Part shown: in pieces, positions 52,020 to 58,934 of the stretch
Layout of the letters: the number at the start of each line of letters is the position of its first letter
Position numbering within the stretch: position 1 is the stretch's first letter
Assembly (NCBI GenBank): GCA_033856275.1
Contig: JAWVFJ010000024.1
Coordinates: 1-64,000 of the forward strand
Reading direction: 5' to 3'
DNA from: VRUE01 sp033856275
GTDB taxonomy: Bacteria > Actinomycetota > Thermoleophilia > Solirubrobacterales > 70-9
DNA: 64,000 nt
Translations under genes and position numbers: made by a program
The notes under the pieces: model-generated
The model's input: the letters and a program-made list of their open reading frames with translations, nothing else
Told to the model about the DNA's origin: nothing
The model's database searches: none

Positions 52020-53286
52020 GACGCGCCTCTTGCTCAAGAACGCCGAAGACCCAGCCCTACGCACGCTCGATGGCTACAAAGGCTACGGCGGCTACGCGAC
52101 GCTGGAGAAGGCCTACCGTGAGATGGAGGCCGAGGACGTGCTCAAAGAGCTCGAAGACTCGGGCCTGCGCGGACGGGGGGGCGCCGGCTTCTCGATGGGC
52201 AAGAAGGCCTCCTTCCTGCCCCGCGGCGAGATGCAGAAGTACCTCTGCTGCAACGCCGATGAGTCCGAGCCTGGTGCCTTCAAGGACCGCGAGTTGATGC
52301 AGCGCAACCCGCACCAGCTGATCGAGGGAATCGCGATCGCCGCCCTTGCCGCTGGCGCCGGCCACGCCTTCATCTTCATCCGCGGCGAGTACGACTTGCA
52401 GGCGGACATCCTCGACATGGCGGTTGCCGAAGCGTATGAGGCGGGCTACCTGGGCGAGGACATCCTCGGCACGCGTCGTGACTTGCAACTGATCGTCCAC
52501 CGCGGCGCCGGCGCCTACATCTGCGGCGAGGAGACGGCGCTGCTCGACGCGCTCGAGGGCAAGCGCGGCAACCCGCGCTTGAAGCCGCCCTTCCCGGCCG
52601 TGCAGGGCCTCTACGGTGGGCCGACGCTGATCAACAACGTTGAGACGCTCTCCAACGTTCCCCACATCGTCAGCAACGGCGCCGAGTGGTTCCGCGGCTT
52701 CGGCACCGAACAGTCGCCCGGCACCAAGGTCGTCTCGGTCTCTGGCTGCGTACGGCGACCCGGCAACTACGAGGTCGAGCTCGGCATCCCCACCCGCGAG
52801 CTGATCATGGACCTCGCCGGCGGCCCGGCTGAGGGACATGAATTGAAGGCCTTCTACCCCGGCGGCTCCTCCTCGCCGGTGCTCAAGGCCGAGGAAGGAC
52901 TCGACCTCCCCTACAGCTTCGAGGCGATGGCCGAGGCGGGCTCGATGCTTGGCTCGGGCTCGATCATCGTCGCCGACGATCGCGTCTCGATCCCGCACAT
53001 GGCGCTGCGCACAGCGCGCTTCTACCACCACGAGTCCTGCGGCAAGTGCACCCCCTGCCGCGAGGGCACCAACTGGACGGTGAAGATGCTGGAACGAGTG
53101 GTGCGCGGCGAGGCGACGCCGATGGACCTCGACATCATCTCCTCGGTCCAGGAGAACATCATCGGCCATTGCCTCTGCGTGCTTGGCGACTCGATGGCGA
53201 TGCCAGTCGGCGCGATGGTGCGCAAGTTCCGCGAGGAGTTCGAGGTGGTAATCGCCGAAAACCAGACTGAGTTGGTGACCGCGTGA
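52012..53286 (+). CDS. nuoF: NADH-quinone oxidoreductase subunit F (NADH-binding)
   Basis: 424 residues from ATG 52012. Nucleotide site GLRGRGGAGFSMGKKASFLP and FMN region CCNADESEPGAFKDRELM, with GAGAYICGEETALLDALEGKRGNPRLKPPFPA. [4Fe-4S] ligands ESCGKCTPCREGT and a later Cys (HCLCVLGD). Oxidises NADH at the tip of the peripheral arm. Confidence 0.97.
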   Translation: MPETRLLLKNAEDPALRTLDGYKGYGGYATLEKAYREMEAEDVLKELEDSGLRGRGGAGFSMGKKASFLPRGEMQKYLCCNADESEPGAFKDRELMQRNPHQLIEGIAIAALAAGAGHAFIFIRGEYDLQADILDMAVAEAYEAGYLGEDILGTRRDLQLIVHRGAGAYICGEETALLDALEGKRGNPRLKPPFPAVQGLYGGPTLINNVETLSNVPHIVSNGAEWFRGFGTEQSPGTKVVSVSGCVRRPGNYEVELGIPTRELIMDLAGGPAEGHELKAFYPGGSSSPVLKAEEGLDLPYSFEAMAEAGSMLGSGSIIVADDRVSIPHMALRTARFYHHESCGKCTPCREGTNWTVKMLERVVRGEATPMDLDIISSVQENIIGHCLCVLGDSMAMPVGAMVRKFREEFEVVIAENQTELVTA

Positions 53287-53319
53287 CCTCGCAGAGCCCC
53301 TTCGGAAGCTCCGCGTGTG

Positions 53320-53430
53320 CGGCTGGCGAGCGCCGGACCAAGCGGGGCAAGGACGCAGGGAGGCGCGAATGGCAGCGCCATTTGGCCGACCGAGGACGCC
53401 GCACCGCGCCGTGTCCGCCGCCGCCAGGCG
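53320..53430. repeat. degenerate palindrome filling the nuoF-nuoG gap
   Basis: CGGCTGGCGAGCGCCGGAC (53320-53338) and GTCCGCCGCCGCCAGGCG (53413-53430) are nearly complementary with a few mismatches, and AATGGC-AGC-GCCATT (53368-53382) is a perfect central hairpin. The 162-bp gap is the largest in an otherwise overlapping operon, and contains no likely gene. Confidence 0.5.
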
Positions 53431-53448
53431 TGCGCGAGGAGGTTTCGA

Positions 53449-55926
53449 ATGGGTTCTAGGGGTCAGGAAATAACTCTCATCATCGACGGGCGCGAGGTCG
53501 GCGCGACCGAGGGTGAGATGCTCCACGACGCCGCCAAGCGGGGCGACGTCGAGATTCCGGTCTTCTGTTACGAGCCGAAGTTGGGCGAGCCAGTCGGCGC
53601 CTGCCGCATGTGCCTGGTCGAGATCGAGGGGATCCCGAAGCTGCAGACATCCTGCTCGACCCCGGTGCGCGACGGCATGGTCGTCCACACCCGCACCGAT
53701 CAGGTCAAGCACGCGCAGAGCGCCGTGGTCGAGTTCCTGCTCGTCAACCACCCGCTTGACTGCCCAGTCTGCGACAAGGGCGGGGAGTGTCCGCTGCAGG
53801 ACATCTCGATGGGCTGGGGCCCCGGCAAGAGCCGCTTCACCGACCCCAAGCGCCACTTCCAAAAGCCACTCGAACTCTCACCGCTGGTCGCAATCGACCG
53901 TGAGCGCTGCATCCTCTGCTACCGCTGCGTGCGCTTCAGCCAGGAGGTCTCCGAGGACGAGCAACTGCAGCTGCTCGATCGCGGCGACCGCACCTTCGTC
54001 GGCACCTTCGACGACCGCCCCTACGTGGCGCCCTTCCACGGCAACATCACCGACCTCTGCCCGGTCGGCGCGCTGACCAACTACACCTACCGCTTCCGCG
54101 CCCGCCCTTGGGACATCGAGCAGGCCGGCTCGGTCTGCACGCTCTGCCCGAGCCAGTGCAACGTCAGCTTCACCATCCGCGACGAGGAGGTGGTGCGGGT
54201 CGTCGCCCGCGACAACGCCGAGGTCGATGACGGCTGGCTCTGCGACCGCGGCCGCTACGGCTTCGAGATGTTTGTGGCCGAGGAGCGCGTGCGGGGCCCT
54301 CGCCTGCGCGGCGGTGTTGAGGTGAGCTGGGAGGAGGCGATCGCCAAGGCCGCGGCGGCGCTCGAGGCAGGCGGGGCCCAAAGCGCCGCGATCGTCGGCG
54401 ACGCCTCCAACGAGGAGGGCTACCTGGTCCAGCGCATCATGCGAGAGGCCCTCGGCTCCCCCAACATCGACTCCCGTCCCTCGAGCGGCCCGGCCCGCGA
54501 GACGCTGGTGAAGCTCGCCCAGCCGGAGATCAGCGCCAGGGTCCGCGACATCGACGACGCCGGCGTGATCCTCGTCCTCGGCACCGACCCCCTGCACAGC
54601 TCCCCGATCCTCGACCTGCGCATCCGCAAGGCGATCCGCCGCAACGGCGCCAAGCTGGCGGTGGCGACGGAGGCGCCGACGACCCTGGACGGCGGAGCCA
54701 CCGCGGTAGCGCGCTACGCCCCCGGGGGCGCCACCCACTTCCTTTCCGACCTGGCCAACGGCCTGCGCAACCCAGATCAGGGCGAGGCATCGGAGATCGC
54801 TGAGACCCTCCGCGACGCCGAGTCCGTCGTGGTCATCTGGGGCGACCGCATCGCTCGCGAGGGTGCGGGCGCCGCCACCGCTCTGCTGGACGTGGCGTCA
54901 GCGCTGGAGCTTGGCGGCAAGGATGGATCAGGACTTCTGGAAGTGCCGGACTTCACCAACGCACGAGGCTTGAGAGAGGCCGGCTGCCTCCCAGACGCAA
55001 GTCCAGGTCTAACGGCAACAGCAACAGGTAAGGACACGGAGTCGATCCGTGCCGCCCTCGAGTCAGGCGAGCTGAAGACCCTGCTTCTCTTCGGCGTAGA
55101 CCCCCTGCGCGACTTCCCAGACACCGAGGCCTGGAAAAAAGCCCTTGCGGCCGCAGACCACATCGTCGCCTTCTCCACTTTCGAGACGGCAACCACCGCA
55201 ATGGCGGACGTGGTCTTCCCGTTGGAGACGCACGCGGAGAAAGACGGCACGGTCAGCCACCCCGATGGTCGCTTGCAGCGAGTGCGACCGAGTGCTTCGC
55301 GCCCCGGAGACATCCGCCCGAACTGGGGCGTTCTCGCTGAGCTCTCTCTAACTCTCGGCCACGACACCAACATCTCCTCCCAGCCATCTGCTTTCGCAGC
55401 ACTGGCCAACACAGTCCCCTTCTACGCCGGCATCACTGACTCGGACATTGGCGGCCGCGGCATCCGCTGGCAGGAGGCCGTCCCAGAGAGGGCCGGGGGG
55501 GCCGGCTCGCCGGACACTGAGCCCAAGGCGCCAACACCGCCCGCGGAGACCGCCCCCGCCCCTCGCCGAGCGGCGTCCGCCGAGGCGGCCCCCCCGGCTC
55601 CCCCCGCCGCGGGGTCACTCGCACTCTCCACGTATCGGGATTTGTGGGCTGGTCCGATTACGGAGCTGAATCCTCCACTGAGGTTCCTGGCACCGCAGCA
55701 GCGTGTGGAGCTTTCGGTGTCCGATGCGCAGCGCCTTGGTCTCTCCTCCGGTGAAGAGGTCTCTGTGTCCAGGAACGGCTCGAGCGTGCTTGCCAGGGTC
55801 GCGATCAAGGAGCGGGTGCCGGAGGGCACTTGCTTGCTGATCGAGGGCACAGCGGAGGGCAACGCCAACGGCTTGCTCAACGGCAGCCGCGTCAGCGTCC
55901 AAATCGAGAAGATCGTCGCCGCCTGA
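53449..55926 (+). CDS. nuoG: NADH-quinone oxidoreductase subunit G
   Basis: 825 residues from ATG 53449, with GAGGAGG 6 nt upstream. Ligands of the iron-sulfur chain are visible: [2Fe-2S] CYEPKLGEPVGACRMCLVE...SC, HPLDCPVCDKGGECPLQD, CILCYRCVRF, and the extra N7-type set CTLCPSQC...GWLCDRGRYGF. A molybdopterin-type domain follows. Residues about 682-717 are a Pro/Ala/Gly linker encoded by a palindrome, before the C-terminal MopB-CT domain (LRFLAPQQRVELSVSDAQRLGLSSGEEVSV). Stop overlaps nuoH by one base. Confidence 0.95.
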   Translation: MGSRGQEITLIIDGREVGATEGEMLHDAAKRGDVEIPVFCYEPKLGEPVGACRMCLVEIEGIPKLQTSCSTPVRDGMVVHTRTDQVKHAQSAVVEFLLVNHPLDCPVCDKGGECPLQDISMGWGPGKSRFTDPKRHFQKPLELSPLVAIDRERCILCYRCVRFSQEVSEDEQLQLLDRGDRTFVGTFDDRPYVAPFHGNITDLCPVGALTNYTYRFRARPWDIEQAGSVCTLCPSQCNVSFTIRDEEVVRVVARDNAEVDDGWLCDRGRYGFEMFVAEERVRGPRLRGGVEVSWEEAIAKAAAALEAGGAQSAAIVGDASNEEGYLVQRIMREALGSPNIDSRPSSGPARETLVKLAQPEISARVRDIDDAGVILVLGTDPLHSSPILDLRIRKAIRRNGAKLAVATEAPTTLDGGATAVARYAPGGATHFLSDLANGLRNPDQGEASEIAETLRDAESVVVIWGDRIAREGAGAATALLDVASALELGGKDGSGLLEVPDFTNARGLREAGCLPDASPGLTATATGKDTESIRAALESGELKTLLLFGVDPLRDFPDTEAWKKALAAADHIVAFSTFETATTAMADVVFPLETHAEKDGTVSHPDGRLQRVRPSASRPGDIRPNWGVLAELSLTLGHDTNISSQPSAFAALANTVPFYAGITDSDIGGRGIRWQEAVPERAGGAGSPDTEPKAPTPPAETAPAPRRAASAEAAPPAPPAAGSLALSTYRDLWAGPITELNPPLRFLAPQQRVELSVSDAQRLGLSSGEEVSVSRNGSSVLARVAIKERVPEGTCLLIEGTAEGNANGLLNGSRVSVQIEKIVAA
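55492..55598. repeat. 107-bp palindrome in frame within nuoG
   Basis: Arms 55492-55515 and 55575-55598 (24 nt each) pair at 22 of 24 positions around a 59-bp spacer. The left arm begins GCCGGGGGGGCCGG and ends CTCGCCGGAC followed by ACTGAG. It encodes the interdomain linker and shares sequence, orientation and GxSPDT peptide with the holB element at 22979-23047. Confidence 0.85.
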
Positions 55927-56924
55927 TGCTGCCCGTCGCCGACACCCAGTTCGTCGAAGCCACCTGGATCATGGTCGCCAAGAGCCTGGTCATCTTCGGC
56001 GTCATCTTCGGCATCCTGCCGCTGATGACGGTGCTGGAGCGCAAGCTGATCGGGCGCTTCCAGCACCGCTACGGCCCCAACCGCGTCGGCCCCTTCGGCC
56101 TCCTGCAGCCGCTCGCCGACGTGGGCAAGCTGATCTCCAAGGAGTCCTTCCGCCCGGCCAACGCGATCCCGACGCTGTTCATCCTCGGCCCGCTGCTGCC
56201 GGTCCTCTCCGGTGTCCTCGCCCTGGCGATCATTCCCTGGGGCGACGTGCAGGGAGGCGTCGGTTTCTATGGAATCGACGTGCCGATCGGCATCCTCTAC
56301 TTCTTCGCCGTTGGCTCGATTGCCTTCTACGGGCTGCTGCTCGGCGGCTGGTCCTCGGGCTCCAAGTACAGCCTGCTCGGCGCGATGCGCGGCGCCGCCC
56401 AGCTGATCTCCTACGAGGTTTCGATGGGGCTGGCGCTGCTCGGCGTGATCATGATGGGCGGCTCGCTCTCGCTGGTCGACATCGTCCACGCCCAGGGCGG
56501 TCTCTGGTTCATCTTCCCCCAGTTCGTCGGCTTCCTGATCTTCATGCTGGCCGGCTTCGCCGAGACCAACCGCACCCCGTTCGACATGCCCGAGGCCGAC
56601 GCTGAACTCGTCCAGGGATTCATGACCGAGTACGGCGGCATGCGCTTCGGCAGCTTCCTGCTGGTCGAATACATGGAGATCCTCGTCGTCTCCGGCGTCG
56701 CCGCGGCGATGTTCCTCGGCGGCTGGATGGGCCCGGGGCCGAGCTTCCTCGACCCGATCTGGATGCTGGCCAAGATGCTTGGCCTTGTCCTCGTCTTCAT
56801 CTGGGTGCGGGCGACGCTGCCGCGCCTGCGCTACGACCAGCTGATGGGTCTCGGCTGGAAGATCCTGCTGCCGCTGGCGACGCTCAACGTGCTCGTTACC
56901 GCTGTCCTGGTGGTGACCACATGA
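55926..56924 (+). CDS. nuoH: NADH-quinone oxidoreductase subunit H
   Basis: 332 residues, about eight membrane helices. Quinone-chamber motifs ERKLIGRFQHRYGPNRVGPFGLLQPLADVGKLISKE, AAQLISYEVSMGLALLGV, and FAETNRTPFDMPEADAELVQGFMTEYGGMRFGSFLLVEYMEI. Starts as TGATG with nuoG. After it, two tandem hairpin repeats separate it from nuoI. Confidence 0.97.
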   Translation: MLPVADTQFVEATWIMVAKSLVIFGVIFGILPLMTVLERKLIGRFQHRYGPNRVGPFGLLQPLADVGKLISKESFRPANAIPTLFILGPLLPVLSGVLALAIIPWGDVQGGVGFYGIDVPIGILYFFAVGSIAFYGLLLGGWSSGSKYSLLGAMRGAAQLISYEVSMGLALLGVIMMGGSLSLVDIVHAQGGLWFIFPQFVGFLIFMLAGFAETNRTPFDMPEADAELVQGFMTEYGGMRFGSFLLVEYMEILVVSGVAAAMFLGGWMGPGPSFLDPIWMLAKMLGLVLVFIWVRATLPRLRYDQLMGLGWKILLPLATLNVLVTAVLVVTT

Positions 56925-56973
56925 CGGGTGCAACGTTTTCTACCCCCCGCAGGGGGACAAAGCGTTGCACCCG
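56925..56973. repeat. GGTGCAACG palindromic repeat, copy 3
   Basis: CGGGTGCAACGTTTTCTACC is mirrored by GGGGGACAAAGCGTTGCACCCG across a short loop. It begins on the base after the nuoH stop codon. Confidence 0.92.
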
Positions 56974-56999
56974 GGTTCGGGGTCTCACGACTGGGACCA

Positions 57000-57042
57000 G
57001 TGCAACGTGTTGTCCCCTCGCCAGGGGGAGAAAACGTTGCAC
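57000..57042. repeat. GGTGCAACG palindromic repeat, copy 4
   Basis: GTGCAACGTGTTGTCCCC is mirrored by AGGGGGAGAAAACGTTGCAC. It lies 26 bp after copy 3 and ends 3 bp before the nuoI ribosome site GGAGG (57046-57050). Copies 3 and 4 are not identical, so the pair is not a fresh duplication. Confidence 0.92.
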
Positions 57043-57056
57043 CATGGAGGTGGGGC

Positions 57057-57599
57057 GTGGCTGAGTTCCCCTACCTGGAGGACCAGGACGTGGTTGAGGT
57101 GCAGCGCGGGCCGGAGCCGGGGGGGGTTGGCGGGGCCTACCGCGCCTTCGGCGAGACGCTGCGCGGGCTGAAGACGACGATGGCGCGGCTGATCGAGGGC
57201 CCGCTGACGATCGAGTACCCGGAGGAGAAGACACCCGTCTACCCGCGATTCCGCGGCCGCCACAAGCTGCATAAGTTCGAGGACACCGGCCTGGAGAAGT
57301 GCGTCGGCTGCTCGCTCTGCGCGGCGGCCTGCCCGGCCGACTGCATCCGCGTCGTCGCGGCCGAGAACATCCCGGGCGAGCGCGTCTCAGCCGGTGAGCG
57401 CTACGCGGCGGTCTACGAGATCAACCTCTCGCGCTGCATCTTCTGCGGCTACTGCGAGATCGCCTGTCCCTTCGACGCGATCACGATGGGGCACGACTAC
57501 GAGATGGCCGACTACGACCGCACCAACCTGATCTTCACCAAGGAGATGCTGCTGGCGGAGCCGATCGAGCGCACGCCGCTGCGAATGGAGGGCGAGTGA
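57057..57599 (+). CDS. nuoI: NADH-quinone oxidoreductase subunit I
   Basis: 180 residues from GTG 57057, with GGAGG 6 nt upstream. Two [4Fe-4S] motifs, CVGCSLCAAACPADCIRV and CIFCGYCEIACPFDAI, carry clusters N6a/N6b. The first 60 residues include a helix lying on the membrane (GETLRGLKTTMARLIEGPLTIEYPEEKTPV). Starts after the double hairpin; its stop is 8 bp from the stop of an antisense DUF4242 gene. Confidence 0.96.
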   Translation: MAEFPYLEDQDVVEVQRGPEPGGVGGAYRAFGETLRGLKTTMARLIEGPLTIEYPEEKTPVYPRFRGRHKLHKFEDTGLEKCVGCSLCAAACPADCIRVVAAENIPGERVSAGERYAAVYEINLSRCIFCGYCEIACPFDAITMGHDYEMADYDRTNLIFTKEMLLAEPIERTPLRMEGE

Positions 57600-57607
57600 G
57601 CGTCGCG

Positions 57608-57892
57608 CTACTCCGGATCCGGCCTGACCAGCACCGTGTCGGCAATGAGGGTGATCTCATCCGCCGGCATGCCCACGCGGCCGGCGTGGTCCCCGATCGC
57701 CTCCGGGCTCGTCGCCTGATAGATGCAGACCGTGCCAAGCCCCCCGCCCTCCTCGTGGACGACGTAGCTGCGGATCCAACGGATGTCGTCGGACATCTCC
57801 TCGTCGCCGACCCGACGGGACTTTGCCGCGGCCTCCTGAAGCTCCTCCGGCGTTTTCCAGCCGTTCCGTCGCCTAATTGCATAGGTGTCCAT
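57608..57892 (-). CDS. DUF4242-like small protein, antisense within the nuo operon
   Basis: 94 residues: MDTYAIRRRNGWKTPEELQEAAAKSRRVGDEEMSDDIRWIRSYVVHEEGGGLGTVCIYQATSPEAIGDHAGRVGMPADEITLIADTVLVRPDPE. The plan (Y-x-I-x-R opening, PEELQ helix, WIRSYVV, CIYQATSPEAIGDHA, GMPADEI) is that of DUF4242 ferredoxin-like proteins, some described as nickel-binding. It faces the opposite way between nuoI and nuoJ, so the operon transcript would carry its antisense. No function in complex I is known. Confidence 0.8.
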   Translation of the reverse strand: MDTYAIRRRNGWKTPEELQEAAAKSRRVGDEEMSDDIRWIRSYVVHEEGGGLGTVCIYQATSPEAIGDHAGRVGMPADEITLIADTVLVRPDPE

Positions 57893-57906
57893 CGATCCTC
57901 CGTTCT

Positions 57907-57956
57907 CGGTGCCTCAATCGCCTGCCAGACCATCCAACCACTCCATCGAGGCACCG
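57907..57956. promoter_or_regulatory. inverted repeat between DUF4242 gene and nuoJ
   Basis: CGGTGCCTC (57907-57915) and GAGGCACCG (57948-57956) are perfectly complementary, with a 32-nt spacer, in the 89-bp divergent region. It could be an operator or an mRNA hairpin. No clear promoter boxes were seen for nuoJ. Confidence 0.4.
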
Positions 57957-57981
57957 TCAACGCGCGAGGGAGGGTCGAGTA

Positions 57982-58638
57982 GTGGAAGCGGTCCTCTTCT
58001 TCGCGGCGGCCCTCGGCGCCCTCGGCGGCGCGGTCGGCGTCGTCGCCATGCGCAACCCCTTCTACGGCGTCCTCGCCCTGATCGTCCACCTCTTCTCCCT
58101 GGCGGTCCTCTTCCTCCTCCTCAGCTCCGCCTTCGTAGCCGCCGCCCAGGTGGTCGTCTACGCCGGCGCCGTAATGGTCCTCTACGTCTTCGTGGTCGCC
58201 TACGTAGGCGGTGACACCGAGCCCGCCTGGGAGCCAATCCCCGGCCAACGCCTCCTGGCCCCCCTCCTCGGTGCCGCCCTCTTCATAGAGCTCTCGATCG
58301 CCGTCCTCTCTTCTTCGCTGATGGCACTGGGAACCCGTGGACCTGACATCCAAGCGGGCTTCGGCGACCCCGCGGCAATCGGCAAGCTCCTCCTAGAGCG
58401 CTTCCTGCTCCCCTTCGAGGCCTCCTCGATCCTCCTGCTCCTGGCGGCGGTAGGCGCTGTTGTCCTTGCCGGCCAGCGCCGCGACTCCGAGCCTAATGGG
58501 GGCGCCGGTGCCCCCTCCGAACGTTTTGCGCGGGAGGAGCCGGAACCAGGAGGCGACAGCTCCCAAACGCTTAAGCGACGAGTTGCGAGTGAGGAGGGGG
58601 TGCCGGCGCCCCCATCCGCCGGGGGTGCCTCGGCATGA
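57982..58638 (+). CDS. nuoJ: NADH-quinone oxidoreductase subunit J
   Basis: 218 residues from GTG 57982 (GGGAGGG, 7 nt). Five membrane helices with NPFYGVLALIVHLFSLAVLFLLLSSAFVAAAQVVVYAGAVMVLYVFVV containing the conserved pi-bulge helix. After the last helix (about 170) comes a 47-residue hydrophilic tail (SEPNGGAGAPSERFAREEPEPGGDSSQTLKRRVASEEGVPAPPSAGG) that is encoded largely by an inverted repeat and is not part of the normal fold. Overlaps nuoK by ATGA. Confidence 0.95.
   Translation: MEAVLFFAAALGALGGAVGVVAMRNPFYGVLALIVHLFSLAVLFLLLSSAFVAAAQVVVYAGAVMVLYVFVVAYVGGDTEPAWEPIPGQRLLAPLLGAALFIELSIAVLSSSLMALGTRGPDIQAGFGDPAAIGKLLLERFLLPFEASSILLLLAAVGAVVLAGQRRDSEPNGGAGAPSERFAREEPEPGGDSSQTLKRRVASEEGVPAPPSAGGASA
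58496..58615. repeat. 120-bp inverted repeat encoding the nuoJ tail
   Basis: The 23-nt arms 58496-58518 and 58593-58615 match at 22 of 23 positions; the left arm starts ATGGGGGCGCCGG and ends CCCCCTCC. The spacer is 74 bp. It lies in frame at the 3' end of nuoJ, ending 20 bp before the nuoK ATG. Confidence 0.9.
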
Positions 58639-58934
58639 ACATCGAGTGGTACATCGTCCTCTCCTCCCTCCTCTTCGCAGTAGGGGCCGTGGGCATCCTC
58701 ATCAGGCGCAGCCCCGTAGTGATCCTGCTCTGCCTGGAGCTGATGCTCAACGCCGGCAACCTGGCCCTGGTCGCCTTCAGCCGCATGGTCGGCAACCAGC
58801 AGGGCCAGGTCTTCGCGATCGTCGTCATGGTCGTCGCCGCCTGCGAGGTCGTCGTCGGCCTCGGCCTGATCGTGGCGATCTTCCGCCGCAAGCTGCCGCT
58901 CGACGTCGATGCGCTGCGGGAGCTGCGCGGGTGA
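58635..58934 (+). CDS. nuoK: NADH-quinone oxidoreductase subunit K
   Basis: 99 residues, three helices. Conserved acidic helix residues in VVILLCLELMLNAGNLALVAFS and VVAACEVVVGLGLIVAIF. ATG in ATGA overlap with nuoJ; stop overlaps nuoL GTG. Confidence 0.97.
   Translation: MNIEWYIVLSSLLFAVGAVGILIRRSPVVILLCLELMLNAGNLALVAFSRMVGNQQGQVFAIVVMVVAACEVVVGLGLIVAIFRRKLPLDVDALRELRG

Noticed and set aside
53317..53448. Upstream extension of nuoG by 44 codons
   Set aside because: The extension reads as Arg/Ala/Gly non-coding sequence; ATG 53449 has an ideal GAGGAGG site and begins the conserved ferredoxin-like domain.
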